From: Oreohelix idahoensis
Lineage: Eukaryota; Mollusca; Gastropoda; Stylommatophora; Oreohelicidae
Direction of reading: 5' to 3'
NCBI GenBank assembly: GCA_024509875.1
Contig: JAMPIV010012453.1
Span: 372,001 to 436,000 of the forward strand
Length of the DNA: 64,000 bases
Position numbers and translations under genes: made by a program
Shown here: in pieces, positions 21,308-33,159 of the stretch
How the letters are laid out: every line of letters begins with the position of its first letter
Position numbering within the stretch: position 1 is the first letter of the stretch
The notes under the pieces: generated by a model
Databases searched by the model: none
What the model saw: only the letters and a program-made list of their open reading frames with translations
Told to the model about the DNA's origin: nothing

Positions 21308-22817
21308 TGTTACGTGCAGTCTTGGATATCTTACAATATTATACATTGGTATTCTTGTTATGTTCGCAAATATTTTGTAAACAAAATAGTGCTTAAGGGA
21401 AAGTCATTATTGAGTTACTTCCCTTGAAAGTTGTGCCGTCTCTTCGATCGAACTCCGCGGGTGAGTCCAGTTTTCTGCGATTTATTCTTCGTTTGGGTAA
21501 TAATAGATTGTTCTTGCTTCAGAATATCTATGGCCTGAATTTATGTGTATTGTTTGTCTGAGTAGGACGAGTCTGTCTTATATCTGTATATCTTTACATA
21601 TCTAAGTCGAACTATATGTTCTGTTGTCTCTAGAGAGGTCAAAGGCTATTCGGCGGATGTGTCGCTAGAGTGTGGTGTGATTTGGCTTCGTCCTGATAGG
21701 GACTGTGTTTTCTATGTCGGCTTGTCGCCGGGAAAAAGTGATCTCAGTATTGGTGGGGAAAGTGATAGTCGTCTAGACCTATCGTGTATGCTTTACCCCA
21801 GTGTTTATTCGTATTGCCAAGGAATGGCATTTTCATATTTCTGATACCAAGGTAATAATAGACACTCTTATGAACTCTCGTACGAAGCCACCATTTTCGA
21901 TAGGTACGATTTGAATGTCTAAGAGAATATATTTGACTCGATGAAAACGACTTCGATTCCTAGCAGCACTATATCCTGTAGATTGCAGTCAATTGTTCAT
22001 GATCAAATCTACAGAGCAATGAAATGTTTTATGAATGACTAACTTTAGGACAGATTCATTATCTGTATCCAAACGTGAGTGACAGCTCACGAGTGAAGCC
22101 ATCTTGGAACCAAAACATGTAGTGACTTTCAAGAAGAGAAAAGGGATGCCCGTATTATCGCTTGTTTAGTCCAGAGATCACTGCTACACATGAGAACCCG
22201 TTATTAGCGGTTCAATATTATTATATGGAAAAATATGTGCTGAACATTATGTTGAAGAATCGTCGCTAGACGAGATTAGGTTTAGAAGCCATCTGAAATA
22301 TTGTTTATAAGCTGACGTGCTCAGTCAGTGAAGTCAGATGATATATATGTATGGGCGATACTGAGGGCTTGGCTACTGACAGTCCATTATAATATTATTC
22401 TACATGAGTGCCCATGTAACATAACATTGCAAGACCAGTTATCCACTGTACCATGATGTATTATGCCAACCTGTGATTTGTCACTATCTGTGCTGTCGAG
22501 TGTGTACGTCCAATTAAACTTTAGAAAAGGTACACAGTCGTTGGTGTCGATGACTTCCAGTCATACATGAGTGTGAGAAAAGAACATTTGTCAACACCAC
22601 GAACCCTTATTATCATTCGCACATTATACACTCAATCCATGTCTACACACCACTGCGTAGGTCAAGTTGACATTCCATACACTACAGTGGAGCAAACAAC
22701 ACCATAGAGATCTTATCAACTGATGATGATGATGATGTCTGCTTCCATCCACTTATATCTATCTTTTGGTGGATATCATTTACGGGAATAAAAATAACAA
22801 CTTTATCAACCTTATCA
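21308..22817 (+). repeat. 5' LTR, Gmr1-like copy 1
   Basis: 1510 bp, TG...CA ends, near-identical to 29365-30873. Contains a short (GAT)n run near 22724-22738. Presumably holds the promoter, but no clear TATA box was assigned. Confidence 0.95.
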
Positions 22818-23930
22818 ACTGGTGGACCAGCTTTCTGGGTTTGACCTCGCAGAAGTTCAGAAGTCAACAGAGTACCGATACCAGACCGTTTCCTGTGGCT
22901 GATACGACACACTTGCAGTATTGGTTTGCTCTTTGTCAACACTTCGTCACGTGACCTGTCAAGTGAATGCAGTATGTAGGTCAGCGTTGTTGACATTTTT
23001 ACATTAGACATTACAGAGTTTCACAGAACAGTTGGATCAATTCTTGTCAATATTAACAGGAAGACAGTATTAGTGAACTAAGAAGTCCTATTTTCATCGA
23101 TGGATCTTCTTGTTTTCTGTATATGAACTTTAATATTTAAGGCCAGAATGTTTAATTGAATAAAGTGGCAGTTTGTTTATTTTCATAAAAATAACTTTGC
23201 CATTACTGTAAAACTGAGCCTATTTTGCAACACATACTATCATACACATAATTTATATATATTTATGTTTACATGTTATTTGTTTGTATAGTATGTTAGT
23301 TTCTATGTCAGCGGGTTGTGTTTAAGGTTGGGCGGCGTCCTCACAACAGAATATCCCACGTCATAGAGGGTCCGTTGTGGGCGTTTTCTATAGGTGCAAT
23401 TTTCTTGATTGAAAATTTGCTGCGACAACTGTTGCTTTTGTGTTAGCTGTGAAGTCTGTAATTATTGTTATTTTTGTAATATTTCTTTGTTCTTTAGTTT
23501 TGTTTTGATTTGTTTGTAATTTGTTGGTCTAACCTTTTCTATCTTTCAGTTCTATTCACAATTTATATTCATATATTGTGACGTCATTTGTGTTGTTATT
23601 CTTTGCAGATTCAGTGATTATTTTCATTGATTTCCCTATTTGATTTATTTTGATTTCTGCAAACGTTCTTGTATTGTCAGTCCTATTTGTACTTTATGTA
23701 TTCTGTTGGTTGACATATGTTTTATATAGGTATATTTCATAAGACACAATTGCCTGTGCACTGCACTTGGATTATGGTATAAACCAGTACCTGATTATTA
23801 TTACTATTATACAAGACCTTATTAAAGGCTTGTGACCCACAGATATTGGGATAGTATACTGATTAATCAAGTCATTGAGAACTTGTGGTATTATTATTGG
23901 TTCAGGTGATTAGTATTATTGTTAGACATC
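22818..23930 (+). other. Untranslated leader, Gmr1-like copy 1
   Basis: Between the 5' LTR and gag. Starts ACTGGTGGACCAGC, which includes a TGG that could begin a primer-binding site; the tRNA is not identified. A palindromic TGACGTCA lies at 23579-23586. Confidence 0.5.
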
Positions 23931-26900
23931 ATGTCTACATTAGAATACTTCATTACACAAGGGAAAGCCCTTGATAAGACTGGTCAACAATTAGAACAAT
24001 GGGCAGTTGCTCAATATGACAAAGCATTAGCTGCAGAAGAGAGAAGAGCTATGGCAGAAGAGAAAAGATTAGAAAGAGAAGCTGAGGCTGCTGCTGAACA
24101 AAAGAAATTGCAGATGCAGGTGGAGGAAAGGAGATTTGAAGCTGAACAAAAAAAATTAGAAAGAGAAGCTGCAGCTGAACAAAAAAAATTAGAAAGAGAA
24201 GCTGCTGCGGAACAAAAAAGATTAGACAGTGAAGCTGAACAAAAAAAATTAGAAAGAGAAGCTGCTGCTGAACAAAAAAGATTAGACAGTGAAGCTGAAC
24301 AAAAAAGATTAGACAGGGAAGCTGAACAAAAAAGATTAGACAGGGAGGCTGAACAAAAAAGATTAGATGCTGAAGAGAAAAAAGCAATAAGAGAACATGA
24401 ATTTGAGTTAGAGAAATTGAGATTGACAAGTATGAGTAATGTTAATCAGGCATCTAGTGGTAATGGTAAACCTTCTACTTACAAGGTTAAGGTTCCACCG
24501 TTCAATCAGTCCAGTGACGATATTACATTCTGGCTGGATAGATTTGAACGTTCTTGTCGTACACATAATGTGGATAAATCACAATACGCTAATCAATTAT
24601 CAGAAAACTTGAAAGGTGAATCTTTGACTAGATTATGCCTTGTAGGAGAAGCAGATAAGGATAATTATGATGTCATTAGGGCGGCTTTGATAAAAAAATA
24701 TCAGCTAAGTGAGGAAGGCTATCGCCTTTTATTTAAAACGATGGTGCCTGAGACGGGTGTAGAATTCTCAGAATTCACTGCAAAGGCACGTCTCACAGTT
24801 GATCGTTGGATTGAGCTTTCCAAAACAGAAAAAACGTATGAAGGACTTATGGATTTGTTGCTCAGAGATAAGATTATGTCATGTGTGAACAAACCTTTCC
24901 TTGAATTTATACATGAGCGTAAACCCAAATCTCTAAAAGAAATGGAAGAATATTGTTCCCAATATGTCACTGCACACCCCGACGTGACTTTTGGCAACAC
25001 TAAGATTAAGGAGAGTATGCCAGTTGCTTCAGCAACACCATACAATCCCAATTATTCACACAGATTTCAGGGACCTCAAAACAGATTTGATAAAAAAGGT
25101 AACCATAATAGTTATCAAAACCAAGGTAACCAATCATTTCAGGGTTCTTCTTCAAAGAACTGGAGACGAGCTGATAGCTCTCGACACAGGGGTGGTCATA
25201 ATTATAGGAATTTCCGTAGAGGAAGTAATTATAGAAACTATCAGGGTTATCCGTCTTGGAGTCAACAAGATCATAATTACAGAGATACTCATTATAATGA
25301 ATATGATAATGGTAACCAAGGGAACTATGACTCAAACCCAAATAGGGGTTACAATAGAGGTAACAATAACTACAGAGGTGATAATAACCGAGGTAGATCT
25401 CAATACAAAAGACATAAACCACATTTTCAGGCAAACTCTGCACAACAAGAGTCCCATGAAGCCTATAAACAGAGTAAAGATAATAATGATGCTAGTAATA
25501 TGGCATGTGCCGCTTTTGATTTTGGGAGAGCATCTCAGTGCCCCCAATGCAAAACGTTATTTGAGCCAACCACAGTGTCTACTTTAAGCTGTGGCCATCC
25601 TCTTCCTGCTCTTCCGGCATCAGTCGCGCATGATGGAAGAGGTTCTCTTGTCTTACATAAGGGTTTAGTGAATAACAATCCAGTCTCTGTGCTATTTGAT
25701 TCTGGATGCACCACAATTGGTGTTAGGCAGTCACTCGTAGATCCTTCCCGTGCCACTGGACAAGTAGTCAAATGTGTAACATTTGGCGGCACATTAGAGA
25801 AATACTCTACTGCTATCATTAGGATTGCTACTCCTTTCTTTACAGGAGATGTACACGCATGTCTTCTTCCGAATCCGATCGCTGACCTCATCATCGGTCG
25901 CATTCATGGAGTCAAAGAATGCACTCCGCAACAAATTTCCACGTGGGAAAGGCAAAACATGCAGATTGCTAACGCTGTAGTCACTAGAGCTCAGGCTCTT
26001 AATATGCCTCAAACTTCATCTACTGAAGATAATGAAGTGCATAACCAAGATAATCCCTTGGTAATTTCTCGTGACTCGTTTATAAAACAGCAAGAAGATG
26101 ATCCCACTCTGAAGAAATTCTTCATTCTTGCAACTAAAGGTGATCCGAATAAAGACACAAGTCGTAAATCGTGGATTACAAAGAAGAATGGCGTACTTGT
26201 ACGTATGGTTCAAGACTCCATTACGTCAAGTCATTCTCAAATCCTGGTTCCCAAGAATTTGAGAGTTAAAATTTTGCAGCACGCTCACGACTCTCAGTGT
26301 GCTGGACACATGGGTTTTTCCCGTACTAAGTCAAGAGTCCTTGCGGCTTTCTTTTGGCCATTGGTAAACAAGGACATACGGATTTATTGTCGATCTTGTA
26401 AAGTATGTCAGGAAGTTAAATCCAAAGGTCCACGGCATGCTGCACCCATTCAGGCGGCGGACATTCCTATTCGGCCGTTCCAAAAAATGGCCATAGACAT
26501 TATTGGTCCATTTAAGATCAAGTCTGCCAGAGGACATCAGTTTATCTTGACGTGTGTTGATATGTGCACACGTTGGCCAGAGGCTATTCCTCTGAAGAGC
26601 ATTACTACTGCTGATATTGCAGATGCTCTTTGGCTTATATTTTCTCGTCTGGGGTTCCCCGGAGAGATATTGTCAGACCATGGCACCCAACTAATATCAG
26701 ATACCATGTCTCAAGTAATGTCTACTCTGCAGATAGATAGATCTTTAAGTAGTATCTACCATCCAATGTCTAATGGTATGGTCGAACGCCTTAATAGAAC
26801 ACTTAAAAACTTACTGGGGAAGATAACTGAGGATCATCCTCAAGACTGGGACAGAGTTTTACCTGCGGCCCTCTTCGCTTACAGAGAGGTACCCAATGAA

Positions 26901-28880
26901 CATACGGGATTTTCTCCCTTTGAACTCGTCTTTGGCGCGCGTCCGCGTGGCCCTATGTCGTTGCTTCACGATCTCATAACATCTGACAATATTGACGATG
27001 ACACAAAGTCATCCTACGAATATGTCATCGCGTTGAGACAAAAGATTATCGAAGCATGCAAATTAGCAACTTCTTCTTCTGAATTTGCGAAACAGAAGGC
27101 AAGGCAATTTGCCAATAAGAAGAGATGCTTACGACAACTTTGTCCTGGTGACAAAGCATTTGTATTACTACCTTGTAGGGAAAACAGATTACTTATTTCT
27201 TGGAAAGGTCCGTACGATATAATATCGAAAATTTCCGATGTCGACTATATTGTCGATATTGATGGGAAGCATAAAACCTTCCACATCAATATGCTTACTG
27301 AATTCCATGAACGTCCGGATTATTTGCAACCCATTTTCCAAGCAACGGACAATTCTCCAGTACAACATGGTCATTACTCATCACTGTCCGTGATACAGGA
27401 TGAGGAAACAAGTTTTTCAGATGTAAATCTTCCTCTTCCAATGATCCCACTTCATTCTAGTGAATCATGGAAGAACGTTACTGTCTCTCCTGATTTGTCT
27501 CTAGGAGAACAGCGACAAGTTTCAACTATGTTGCAAACATTTCAGGATGTACTCACTGACATCCCTGGACAAACGAATGTCATTGAACATGACATTGTTC
27601 TAACTGACCATACTCCTATTAGGGTTAGACCTTATCCTATACCTATACATTTTCAAGCACAGGTCGAGAAAGAGTTGGATGAGATGATAGATTTGAAAAT
27701 AATCGAACCATCCACCTCTGCATATTCTTCGCCGATGGTTATTGTGCGTAAAAAAGACAATAACATACGTCTTTGCGTTGACTATCGAAAATTGAATCAA
27801 GTAACGAAGTTCGATGCCGAACCTATGCCTTTACTGGAAGAGCTACTTACTCGACTCTCCAAATCTCATTTTTTCACTAAACTTGATTTGTCTAAAGGAT
27901 ATTGGCAAGTTCCTTTATCTGAACGCGCCAAACCTCTCACGGCTTTTTCAACACCTAGAGGTTTGTTCCAATGGAATTTTATGCCTTTCGGTCTTATGAA
28001 CGCACCAGCTACATTCGTACGCATGATGCGCCGAATCCTATCTTATCGGTCAGATGTCATTGCATATCTAGACGACATCTGTCTTTTCAGCGATACTTGG
28101 GAAGATCACTATTCAGGGTTAGATGAATTGCTGTCTACTTTGCGTGAGCACAACCTGACAGCGAAACCCTCTAAAGCCTATATTGGTTTTAGCGAAATTT
28201 CTTTCCTAGGCCACCGAGTTGGTCATGGTTTCCTAAAGACAGAGGACCATAATACTAGTAAGATACTTAACATCTCAATCCCTAAGACTAAAAAACAGGT
28301 GAGAAGTCTGTTAGGTCTTATTCAATTTTATGGCAGATTCATTCAGAATCTATCCTCTATCATGGCACCTCTCTCAACACTTCTAAAGAAAGGTTCGCCT
28401 AATGTGGTCCACTGGTCTCAGGAATGCCAATGCTCTCTGGATAAGATTAAAACACTGTTTTCAACACCACCTATTTTAGTGCTACCCACTAAAGATAAGA
28501 CATTCGTTCTTCGTAGTGACGCTTCATCCACTGGGATTGGAGCGGCACTAATGCAAGAGTACTCTGGAACTCTGCATCCTGTAATGTATATTTCCAGAAA
28601 ACTTAATGCGGCAGAAAGGAATTATTCGGTTTTAGACCGTGAGCTATTAGCTATGGTTTGGTCGATCCTCAAACTACAGAGATTCCTTCTAGGCGCACAT
28701 TTCATAGTAGAAACCGACCAAAAAGCTCTTACTGCTATACAGAGTAAGAATTTGAAGAGCTCGAGGTCTACTCGATATGCAATTGCTCTTCAACCTTTTC
28801 ATTTCTCTGTGCGAGCTATTCGTGGATCAGATAATGTGATGGCAGACATTCTGTCAAGATGCCCACATGATTCCACATAA
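23931..28880 (+). CDS. Gag-pol polyprotein, Gmr1-like (PR-INT-RT-RNase H)
   Basis: Intact frame of 1649 residues from ATG 23931. Order: N-terminal coiled coil with AEQKKLERE repeats (about 30-165), gag core (about 185-360), Arg/Asn/Tyr-rich nucleic-acid-binding tract (about 380-520), aspartic protease 'LFDSGCTTIGV' (about 590), integrase zinc H2C2 (about 784-828), integrase catalytic Asp in 'MAIDIIGP' (about 857), 'LSDHGTQ' (about 915) and Glu in 'MVERLNRT' (about 951), RT with 'YLDDICLF' (about 1378), RNase H 'LRSDASSTGIGAAL' (about 1527) to the end. Integrase precedes RT, the feature that defines Gmr1-like Ty3/gypsy elements. All catalytic residues seen are present. No zinc knuckle noted in gag. 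Confidence 0.95.
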   Translation: MSTLEYFITQGKALDKTGQQLEQWAVAQYDKALAAEERRAMAEEKRLEREAEAAAEQKKLQMQVEERRFEAEQKKLEREAAAEQKKLEREAAAEQKRLDSEAEQKKLEREAAAEQKRLDSEAEQKRLDREAEQKRLDREAEQKRLDAEEKKAIREHEFELEKLRLTSMSNVNQASSGNGKPSTYKVKVPPFNQSSDDITFWLDRFERSCRTHNVDKSQYANQLSENLKGESLTRLCLVGEADKDNYDVIRAALIKKYQLSEEGYRLLFKTMVPETGVEFSEFTAKARLTVDRWIELSKTEKTYEGLMDLLLRDKIMSCVNKPFLEFIHERKPKSLKEMEEYCSQYVTAHPDVTFGNTKIKESMPVASATPYNPNYSHRFQGPQNRFDKKGNHNSYQNQGNQSFQGSSSKNWRRADSSRHRGGHNYRNFRRGSNYRNYQGYPSWSQQDHNYRDTHYNEYDNGNQGNYDSNPNRGYNRGNNNYRGDNNRGRSQYKRHKPHFQANSAQQESHEAYKQSKDNNDASNMACAAFDFGRASQCPQCKTLFEPTTVSTLSCGHPLPALPASVAHDGRGSLVLHKGLVNNNPVSVLFDSGCTTIGVRQSLVDPSRATGQVVKCVTFGGTLEKYSTAIIRIATPFFTGDVHACLLPNPIADLIIGRIHGVKECTPQQISTWERQNMQIANAVVTRAQALNMPQTSSTEDNEVHNQDNPLVISRDSFIKQQEDDPTLKKFFILATKGDPNKDTSRKSWITKKNGVLVRMVQDSITSSHSQILVPKNLRVKILQHAHDSQCAGHMGFSRTKSRVLAAFFWPLVNKDIRIYCRSCKVCQEVKSKGPRHAAPIQAADIPIRPFQKMAIDIIGPFKIKSARGHQFILTCVDMCTRWPEAIPLKSITTADIADALWLIFSRLGFPGEILSDHGTQLISDTMSQVMSTLQIDRSLSSIYHPMSNGMVERLNRTLKNLLGKITEDHPQDWDRVLPAALFAYREVPNEHTGFSPFELVFGARPRGPMSLLHDLITSDNIDDDTKSSYEYVIALRQKIIEACKLATSSSEFAKQKARQFANKKRCLRQLCPGDKAFVLLPCRENRLLISWKGPYDIISKISDVDYIVDIDGKHKTFHINMLTEFHERPDYLQPIFQATDNSPVQHGHYSSLSVIQDEETSFSDVNLPLPMIPLHSSESWKNVTVSPDLSLGEQRQVSTMLQTFQDVLTDIPGQTNVIEHDIVLTDHTPIRVRPYPIPIHFQAQVEKELDEMIDLKIIEPSTSAYSSPMVIVRKKDNNIRLCVDYRKLNQVTKFDAEPMPLLEELLTRLSKSHFFTKLDLSKGYWQVPLSERAKPLTAFSTPRGLFQWNFMPFGLMNAPATFVRMMRRILSYRSDVIAYLDDICLFSDTWEDHYSGLDELLSTLREHNLTAKPSKAYIGFSEISFLGHRVGHGFLKTEDHNTSKILNISIPKTKKQVRSLLGLIQFYGRFIQNLSSIMAPLSTLLKKGSPNVVHWSQECQCSLDKIKTLFSTPPILVLPTKDKTFVLRSDASSTGIGAALMQEYSGTLHPVMYISRKLNAAERNYSVLDRELLAMVWSILKLQRFLLGAHFIVETDQKALTAIQSKNLKSSRSTRYAIALQPFHFSVRAIRGSDNVMADILSRCPHDST
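24120..24385 (+). repeat. In-frame tandem repeat in gag coiled coil
   Basis: About 7-8 units encoding variants of AEQKKLEREA and AEQKRLDSE/DRE, with nearly identical DNA. Unit lengths vary in multiples of three, so the frame is kept. A likely site of copy-to-copy length variation. Confidence 0.9.
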
Positions 28881-29364
28881 CTATTAGGGCTTAGACTTCT
28901 TGATATGTCTAGTTCTATAGTAGTTCCTTTTCTATATCATGATAGATACACATTTGTAATTTAATAATATAATGATTGTATCACTACATAGCGGTTCATT
29001 GATGTTTATTCACCGCTGTGCTTTGATGATTTTTTCTTCATAAATCATAAATTTAAGATATCTAATACGAAATGATGATATGAATTTTTTAGGCATTGTG
29101 TAATTGCCAGAATTGTATTATACTTTGATGACACCTTCCTGGAAAAATATACTTGTAGAGAAATAATTTCTCTCAGTTTATGAGACACATTCTCACCAGT
29201 CGCTCCATAAGTCGACTTAGCCTCATATTAGGCGTTATAGGTATTCCTGATATTTTCATCTGCGCATTATTCATGCGTTGTGAGCCTATTGTACGTTGCT
29301 CCTAGATGTATTTCAAAAAAAAAAAAAAGTTCCATTTTTTTTTTCCCGGGAGGTGTGGTAAGAC
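28881..29364 (+). other. 3' untranslated region, Gmr1-like copy 1
   Basis: AT-rich, ending in an A-run, a T-run and the purine-rich CCCGGGAGGTGTGGTAAGAC just before the 3' LTR, a plausible polypurine tract. Confidence 0.5.
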
Positions 29365-30873
29365 TGTTACGTGCAGTCTTTGATATCTTACAATATTATA
29401 CATTGGTATTCTTGTTATGTTCGCAAATATTTTGTAAACAAAATAGTGCTTAAGGGAAAGTCATTATTGAGTTACTTCCCTTGAAAGTTGTGCCGTCTCT
29501 TCGATCGAACTCCGCGGATGAATCCATTTTACTGCGATTTATTCGTTGTTTGGGTAATAATAGATTGTTCTTGCTTCAGAATATCTATGGCCTGAATTTA
29601 TGTGTATTGTTTGTCTGAGTAGGACGAGTCTGTCTTATATCTGTATATCTTTACATATCTAAGTCGAACTATATGTTCTGTTGTCTCTAGAGAGGTCAAA
29701 GGCTATTCGGCGGATGTGTCGCTAGAGTGTGGTGTGATTTGGCTTCGTCCTGATAGGGACTGTGTTTTCTATGTCGGCTTGTCGCCGGAAAAAAGTGATC
29801 TCAGTATTTGTGGGGAAAGTGATAGTCGTCTAGACCTATCGTGTATGCTTTACCCCAGTGTTTATTCGTATTGCCAAGGAATGGCAGTTTCATATTTCTG
29901 ATACCAAGGTAATAAAGATACTCTTATGAACTCTCGTACGAAGCCACCATTTTCGATAGGTACGATTTGAATGTCTAAGAGAATATATTTGACTCGATGA
30001 AAACGACTTCGATTCCTAGCAGCACTATATCCTGTAGATTGCAGTCAATTGTTCATGATCAAATCTACAGAGCAATGAAATGTTTTATGAATGACTAACT
30101 TTAGGACAGATTCATTATCTGTATCCAAACGTGAGTGACAGCTCACGAGTGAAGCCATCTTGGAACCAAAACATGTAGTGACTTTCAAGAAGAGAAAAGG
30201 GATGCCCGTATTATCGCTTGTTTAGTCCAGAGATCACTGCTACACATGAGAACCCGTTATTAGCGGTTCAATATTATTATATGGAAAAATATGTGCTGAA
30301 CATTATGTTGAAGAATCGTCGCTAGACGAGATTAGGTTTAGAAGCCATCTGAAATATTGTTTATAAGCTGACGTGCTCAGTCAGTGAAGTCAGATGATAT
30401 ATATGTATGGGCGATACTGAGGGCTTGGCTACTGACAGTCCTTGATACTATTATTCCACATGAGTGCCCATGTAACATAACATTGCAAGACCAGTTATCC
30501 ACTGTACCATGATGTATTATGCCAACCTGTGATTTGTCACTATCTGTGCTGTCGAGTGTGTACGTCCAATTAAACTTTAGAAAAGGTACACAGTCGTTGG
30601 TGTCGATGACTTCCAGTCATACATGAGTGTGAGAAAAGAACATTTGTCAACACCACGAACCCTTATTAAAATTCGCACATTATACACTCAATCCATGTCT
30701 ACACACCACTGCGTAGGTCAAGATGACATTCCATACACTACAGTGGAGCAAACAACACCATAGAGATCTTATCAACTGATGATGATGATGATGTCTGCTT
30801 CCATCCACTTATATCTATCTTTTGGTGGATATCATTTACGGGAATAAAAATAACAACTTTATCAACCTTATCA
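29365..30873 (+). repeat. 3' LTR, Gmr1-like copy 1
   Basis: 1509 bp, matching 21308-22817 with scattered substitutions and small indels (for example near 29516-29545 and 29910-29915). Followed by the CATAC duplication at 30874-30878. Confidence 0.95.
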
Positions 30874-30878
30874 CATAC

Positions 30879-32205
30879 ATGGCGCTGAAGCGAGAGGGAA
30901 ATGTATCTGCATCCAACTGCTCAAAAGTTGTGCAGATAGTCAGTAAACATATGTTTGATCAACATTTTACATTAATGGACTTGCCATCTGCTTCAACTGT
31001 TTTAAACTTTGCTGATGAGGCCCATCATCTTGCAAAACATCATATTGTAGAGGCTATAGCCGAAAGTGAACATTTCGCATTTGCGACTGATGGGATGAGT
31101 CGTCAGAAAAGGCATTTTGTTGAGCACCACATCACTTTGGCTAATGGTATGCCAATGTCTATTGGCTTCACAGAGGTTGCATCTGATGATGCTGAAACAC
31201 TTCTGGAAATCACTGTTGACATGTTCAAAGAACTTTGCGATGTGTATTGTTCTAGTGAGTCCACAGAAAGGGATCAACTTCTCAAAGAAATTATTAAAAA
31301 AATGAAATGTTTAATGTCAGATAGGGCTGCTGTCATGAAATGTTTTGACAAAAAACTTGCTGAATTCAAAGACAGCCTTCTTGAGGGAGAAGACACGTCA
31401 ACTCATTTTTTTATTTTGCAATGCCCACTTTCTTCTGGGCTTGTCTAAAGCCACTGAGGCAGCATTAAAAGATATTGAAGAAGGCCTTGTTGGAGATGGG
31501 GGAGAGGCGCTAGGCAGAGATGCTAGTGGCACGTTTTCAACTTCTGCTGAGAATGCTGCATGTCGTCTCATTCGTACAGCAGCAGATGTGCTTGGACCCC
31601 GCGGAGATGAAAAGAATGGGTGTCGTGAAGAGTGGTTGGCTTGTTGCTCTTCTTTAGGAAAACAGTCCATTTTCACCAGCATTAGGAGCAGCCGCTTCAA
31701 CAATCTGTTTGAAAATGCATCTGCAGTGCTTTGCCATCATGATGACATCTTAAACTTTTTAACCAATCATGTCTCTCACTCTAATCTCAAACTTCAAAGC
31801 ATCATTGCAGACTTGCAAGATGTGCGTATTTTGTCTCTTGTAGCTGCTATGTTTTTGTTTCATGTCAACTTTACTGGTCCATACTGGCAGCTTATGAACA
31901 GCTCTATGTCTTATGGACAGTTTCCACAATATGCCCAAGAAATGAAGACGGCTCTTGATGCTTGGTGCAGTCTGGAATTTTAACTGTCTAATACCAGTTC
32001 TGTCTTCAGAGATTGTTTTCTGGTTTCTTCTGAAAGTGTTTGGCTTTTCATAAATTATCTTAATGATAGTGAAAAGCAAGTTGTCTGTTCTTGTTTTAAG
32101 GAAATTTCCAAACATTGCCATGACATTTTTAAACGTCAGTTGGCAGATTTTTTAGAAGGGCCATTCAGTAGACACATTGATGAAGCTGTTAAAAAAAATT
32201 CTTGA
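30879..32205 (+). pseudogene. RNase H-like (hAT-resembling) domain of the decayed gene
   Basis: Continues in frame from 21307. It reads 'VSASNCSKVVQIV' and then 'FAFATDGMSRQKRHF' (candidate first Asp), 'KCLMSDRAAVMKCFDKKL' (candidate second Asp) and, after a one-base change in a T-run near 31408, 'CNAHFLLGLSKATEAAL'. This D ... CxxH arrangement resembles the hAT transposase fold. 'RSSRFNNLFENASAVL' and 'TGPYWQLMNSSM' follow. An in-frame TAA at 31981 precedes another 73 open codons to 32205. The frameshift and stop mean this copy is dead. Name and superfamily unresolved. Confidence 0.65.
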
Positions 32206-32479
32206 TACCTGTTCACTGTATGCTGTTTGTCAGAGAAGGTTGTAAGATTATACTTAAGAAGACGGGAGTGCTCTAAAGTTGGTGTGATGTAACTTTTTCA
32301 ACTTTGTGAAAATATTCTAAGTTCCCACACTTTTAAAAATTCCATAACTTTTTATTTGTTGTCCTATTTTAAAAAATAAAGTACCAAATTTCATGGTTTC
32401 CCAAGGGCATCCAAACTGCATTGTTTTCTTTGGTGTTTCTGTGCAAACAAAAATCACTTTGTGGGACCTAATCATTTCT
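32206..32479. other. No gene recognised
   Basis: Flank between the decayed gene and a LINE-B fragment. No terminal inverted repeat matching the 5' side of the decayed gene was found by eye. Confidence 0.4.
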
Positions 32480-33010
32480 ATATCTTGGCAGCAATACAGA
32501 ACCATTTGGAGGGACTGATGCTGATATCAAAACAAGAATACAAAAGGCAAGAGATTTCATTGCACTGGGAAATATATGGAGATCAAGAGAAATCAAGTCA
32601 AACATAAAAATTAGAATGTCAAGTCAGTCCTATTGTATGGCTCTGAAATATGGAGAACAAAAGAGAAAAAAAAGCAACCAAAAAGCTATAGACTTTCAAA
32701 AATGGGTGCTTACATAGAATAGAAGGATTGAAAAGGTAAGCCAAGATCATTAATGTGGAACTGTTGAAAGAACCAGACAAGTGTCAGTGGTACAAGAACA
32801 GGAAACCTGTTGATAGCATTAAAATATAGCCCCTGTTTTGGAATCCCCAGGGTAAGAGAGGTACAGGGATACAGAAGGACACGCGGAGAAGAGAACTGGA
32901 GAGAGACATGAAAGGTATGAGGAAGACATGGAAAAACCTTGAGCTGACGGCACGGACAATAAAACTTGGCATACATTTGCTGAAGTCCTGTGCTCCTTGG
33001 GAAGCTAAAG
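32480..33010 (+). repeat. LINE (family B) 3' fragment, plus strand
   Basis: Encodes degraded 'YLGSN', 'GGTDADIKTRIQKARDFIALGN' type sequence, then 'EIKSNIKIRM'. The 3' part corresponds to the reverse complement of 58200-58400, ending near 'CCTTGGGAAGCTAAAGG'. Multiple stops. Confidence 0.7.
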
Positions 33011-33159
33011 GGTTATAATATTCTTACCAACTCTGCTTTCAATGTCAAACATGATCCTTGATCAGATCACAAGAGAGGAAAACCACATCATGCAAAATGA
33101 AATGCTTAAGTAGAGCCATTAATGGAGAGATGGAATGAGAAATATTAACATCAGAAAAA

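Larger units (their letters stand above)
21308..30873 (+). mobile_element. Gmr1-like Ty3/gypsy LTR retrotransposon, copy 1
   Basis: LTRs at 21308-22817 and 29365-30873 (about 1.51 kb each, TGTTACG...TTATCA). 5-bp target duplication CATAC at 21303-21307 and 30874-30878. The two LTRs differ at about 20 sites by eye, so the insertion is moderately young. One continuous gag-pol frame, 23931-28880, puts integrase before reverse transcriptase. No envelope frame. It sits inside the coding sequence of the decayed RNase H-like gene. Confidence 0.95.

Noticed and set aside
25006..25587. Long overlapping frames inside gag of the first Gmr1-like element
   Set aside because: They arise from the low-complexity Asn/Tyr/Arg-rich region and are shadows of the gag-pol frame.
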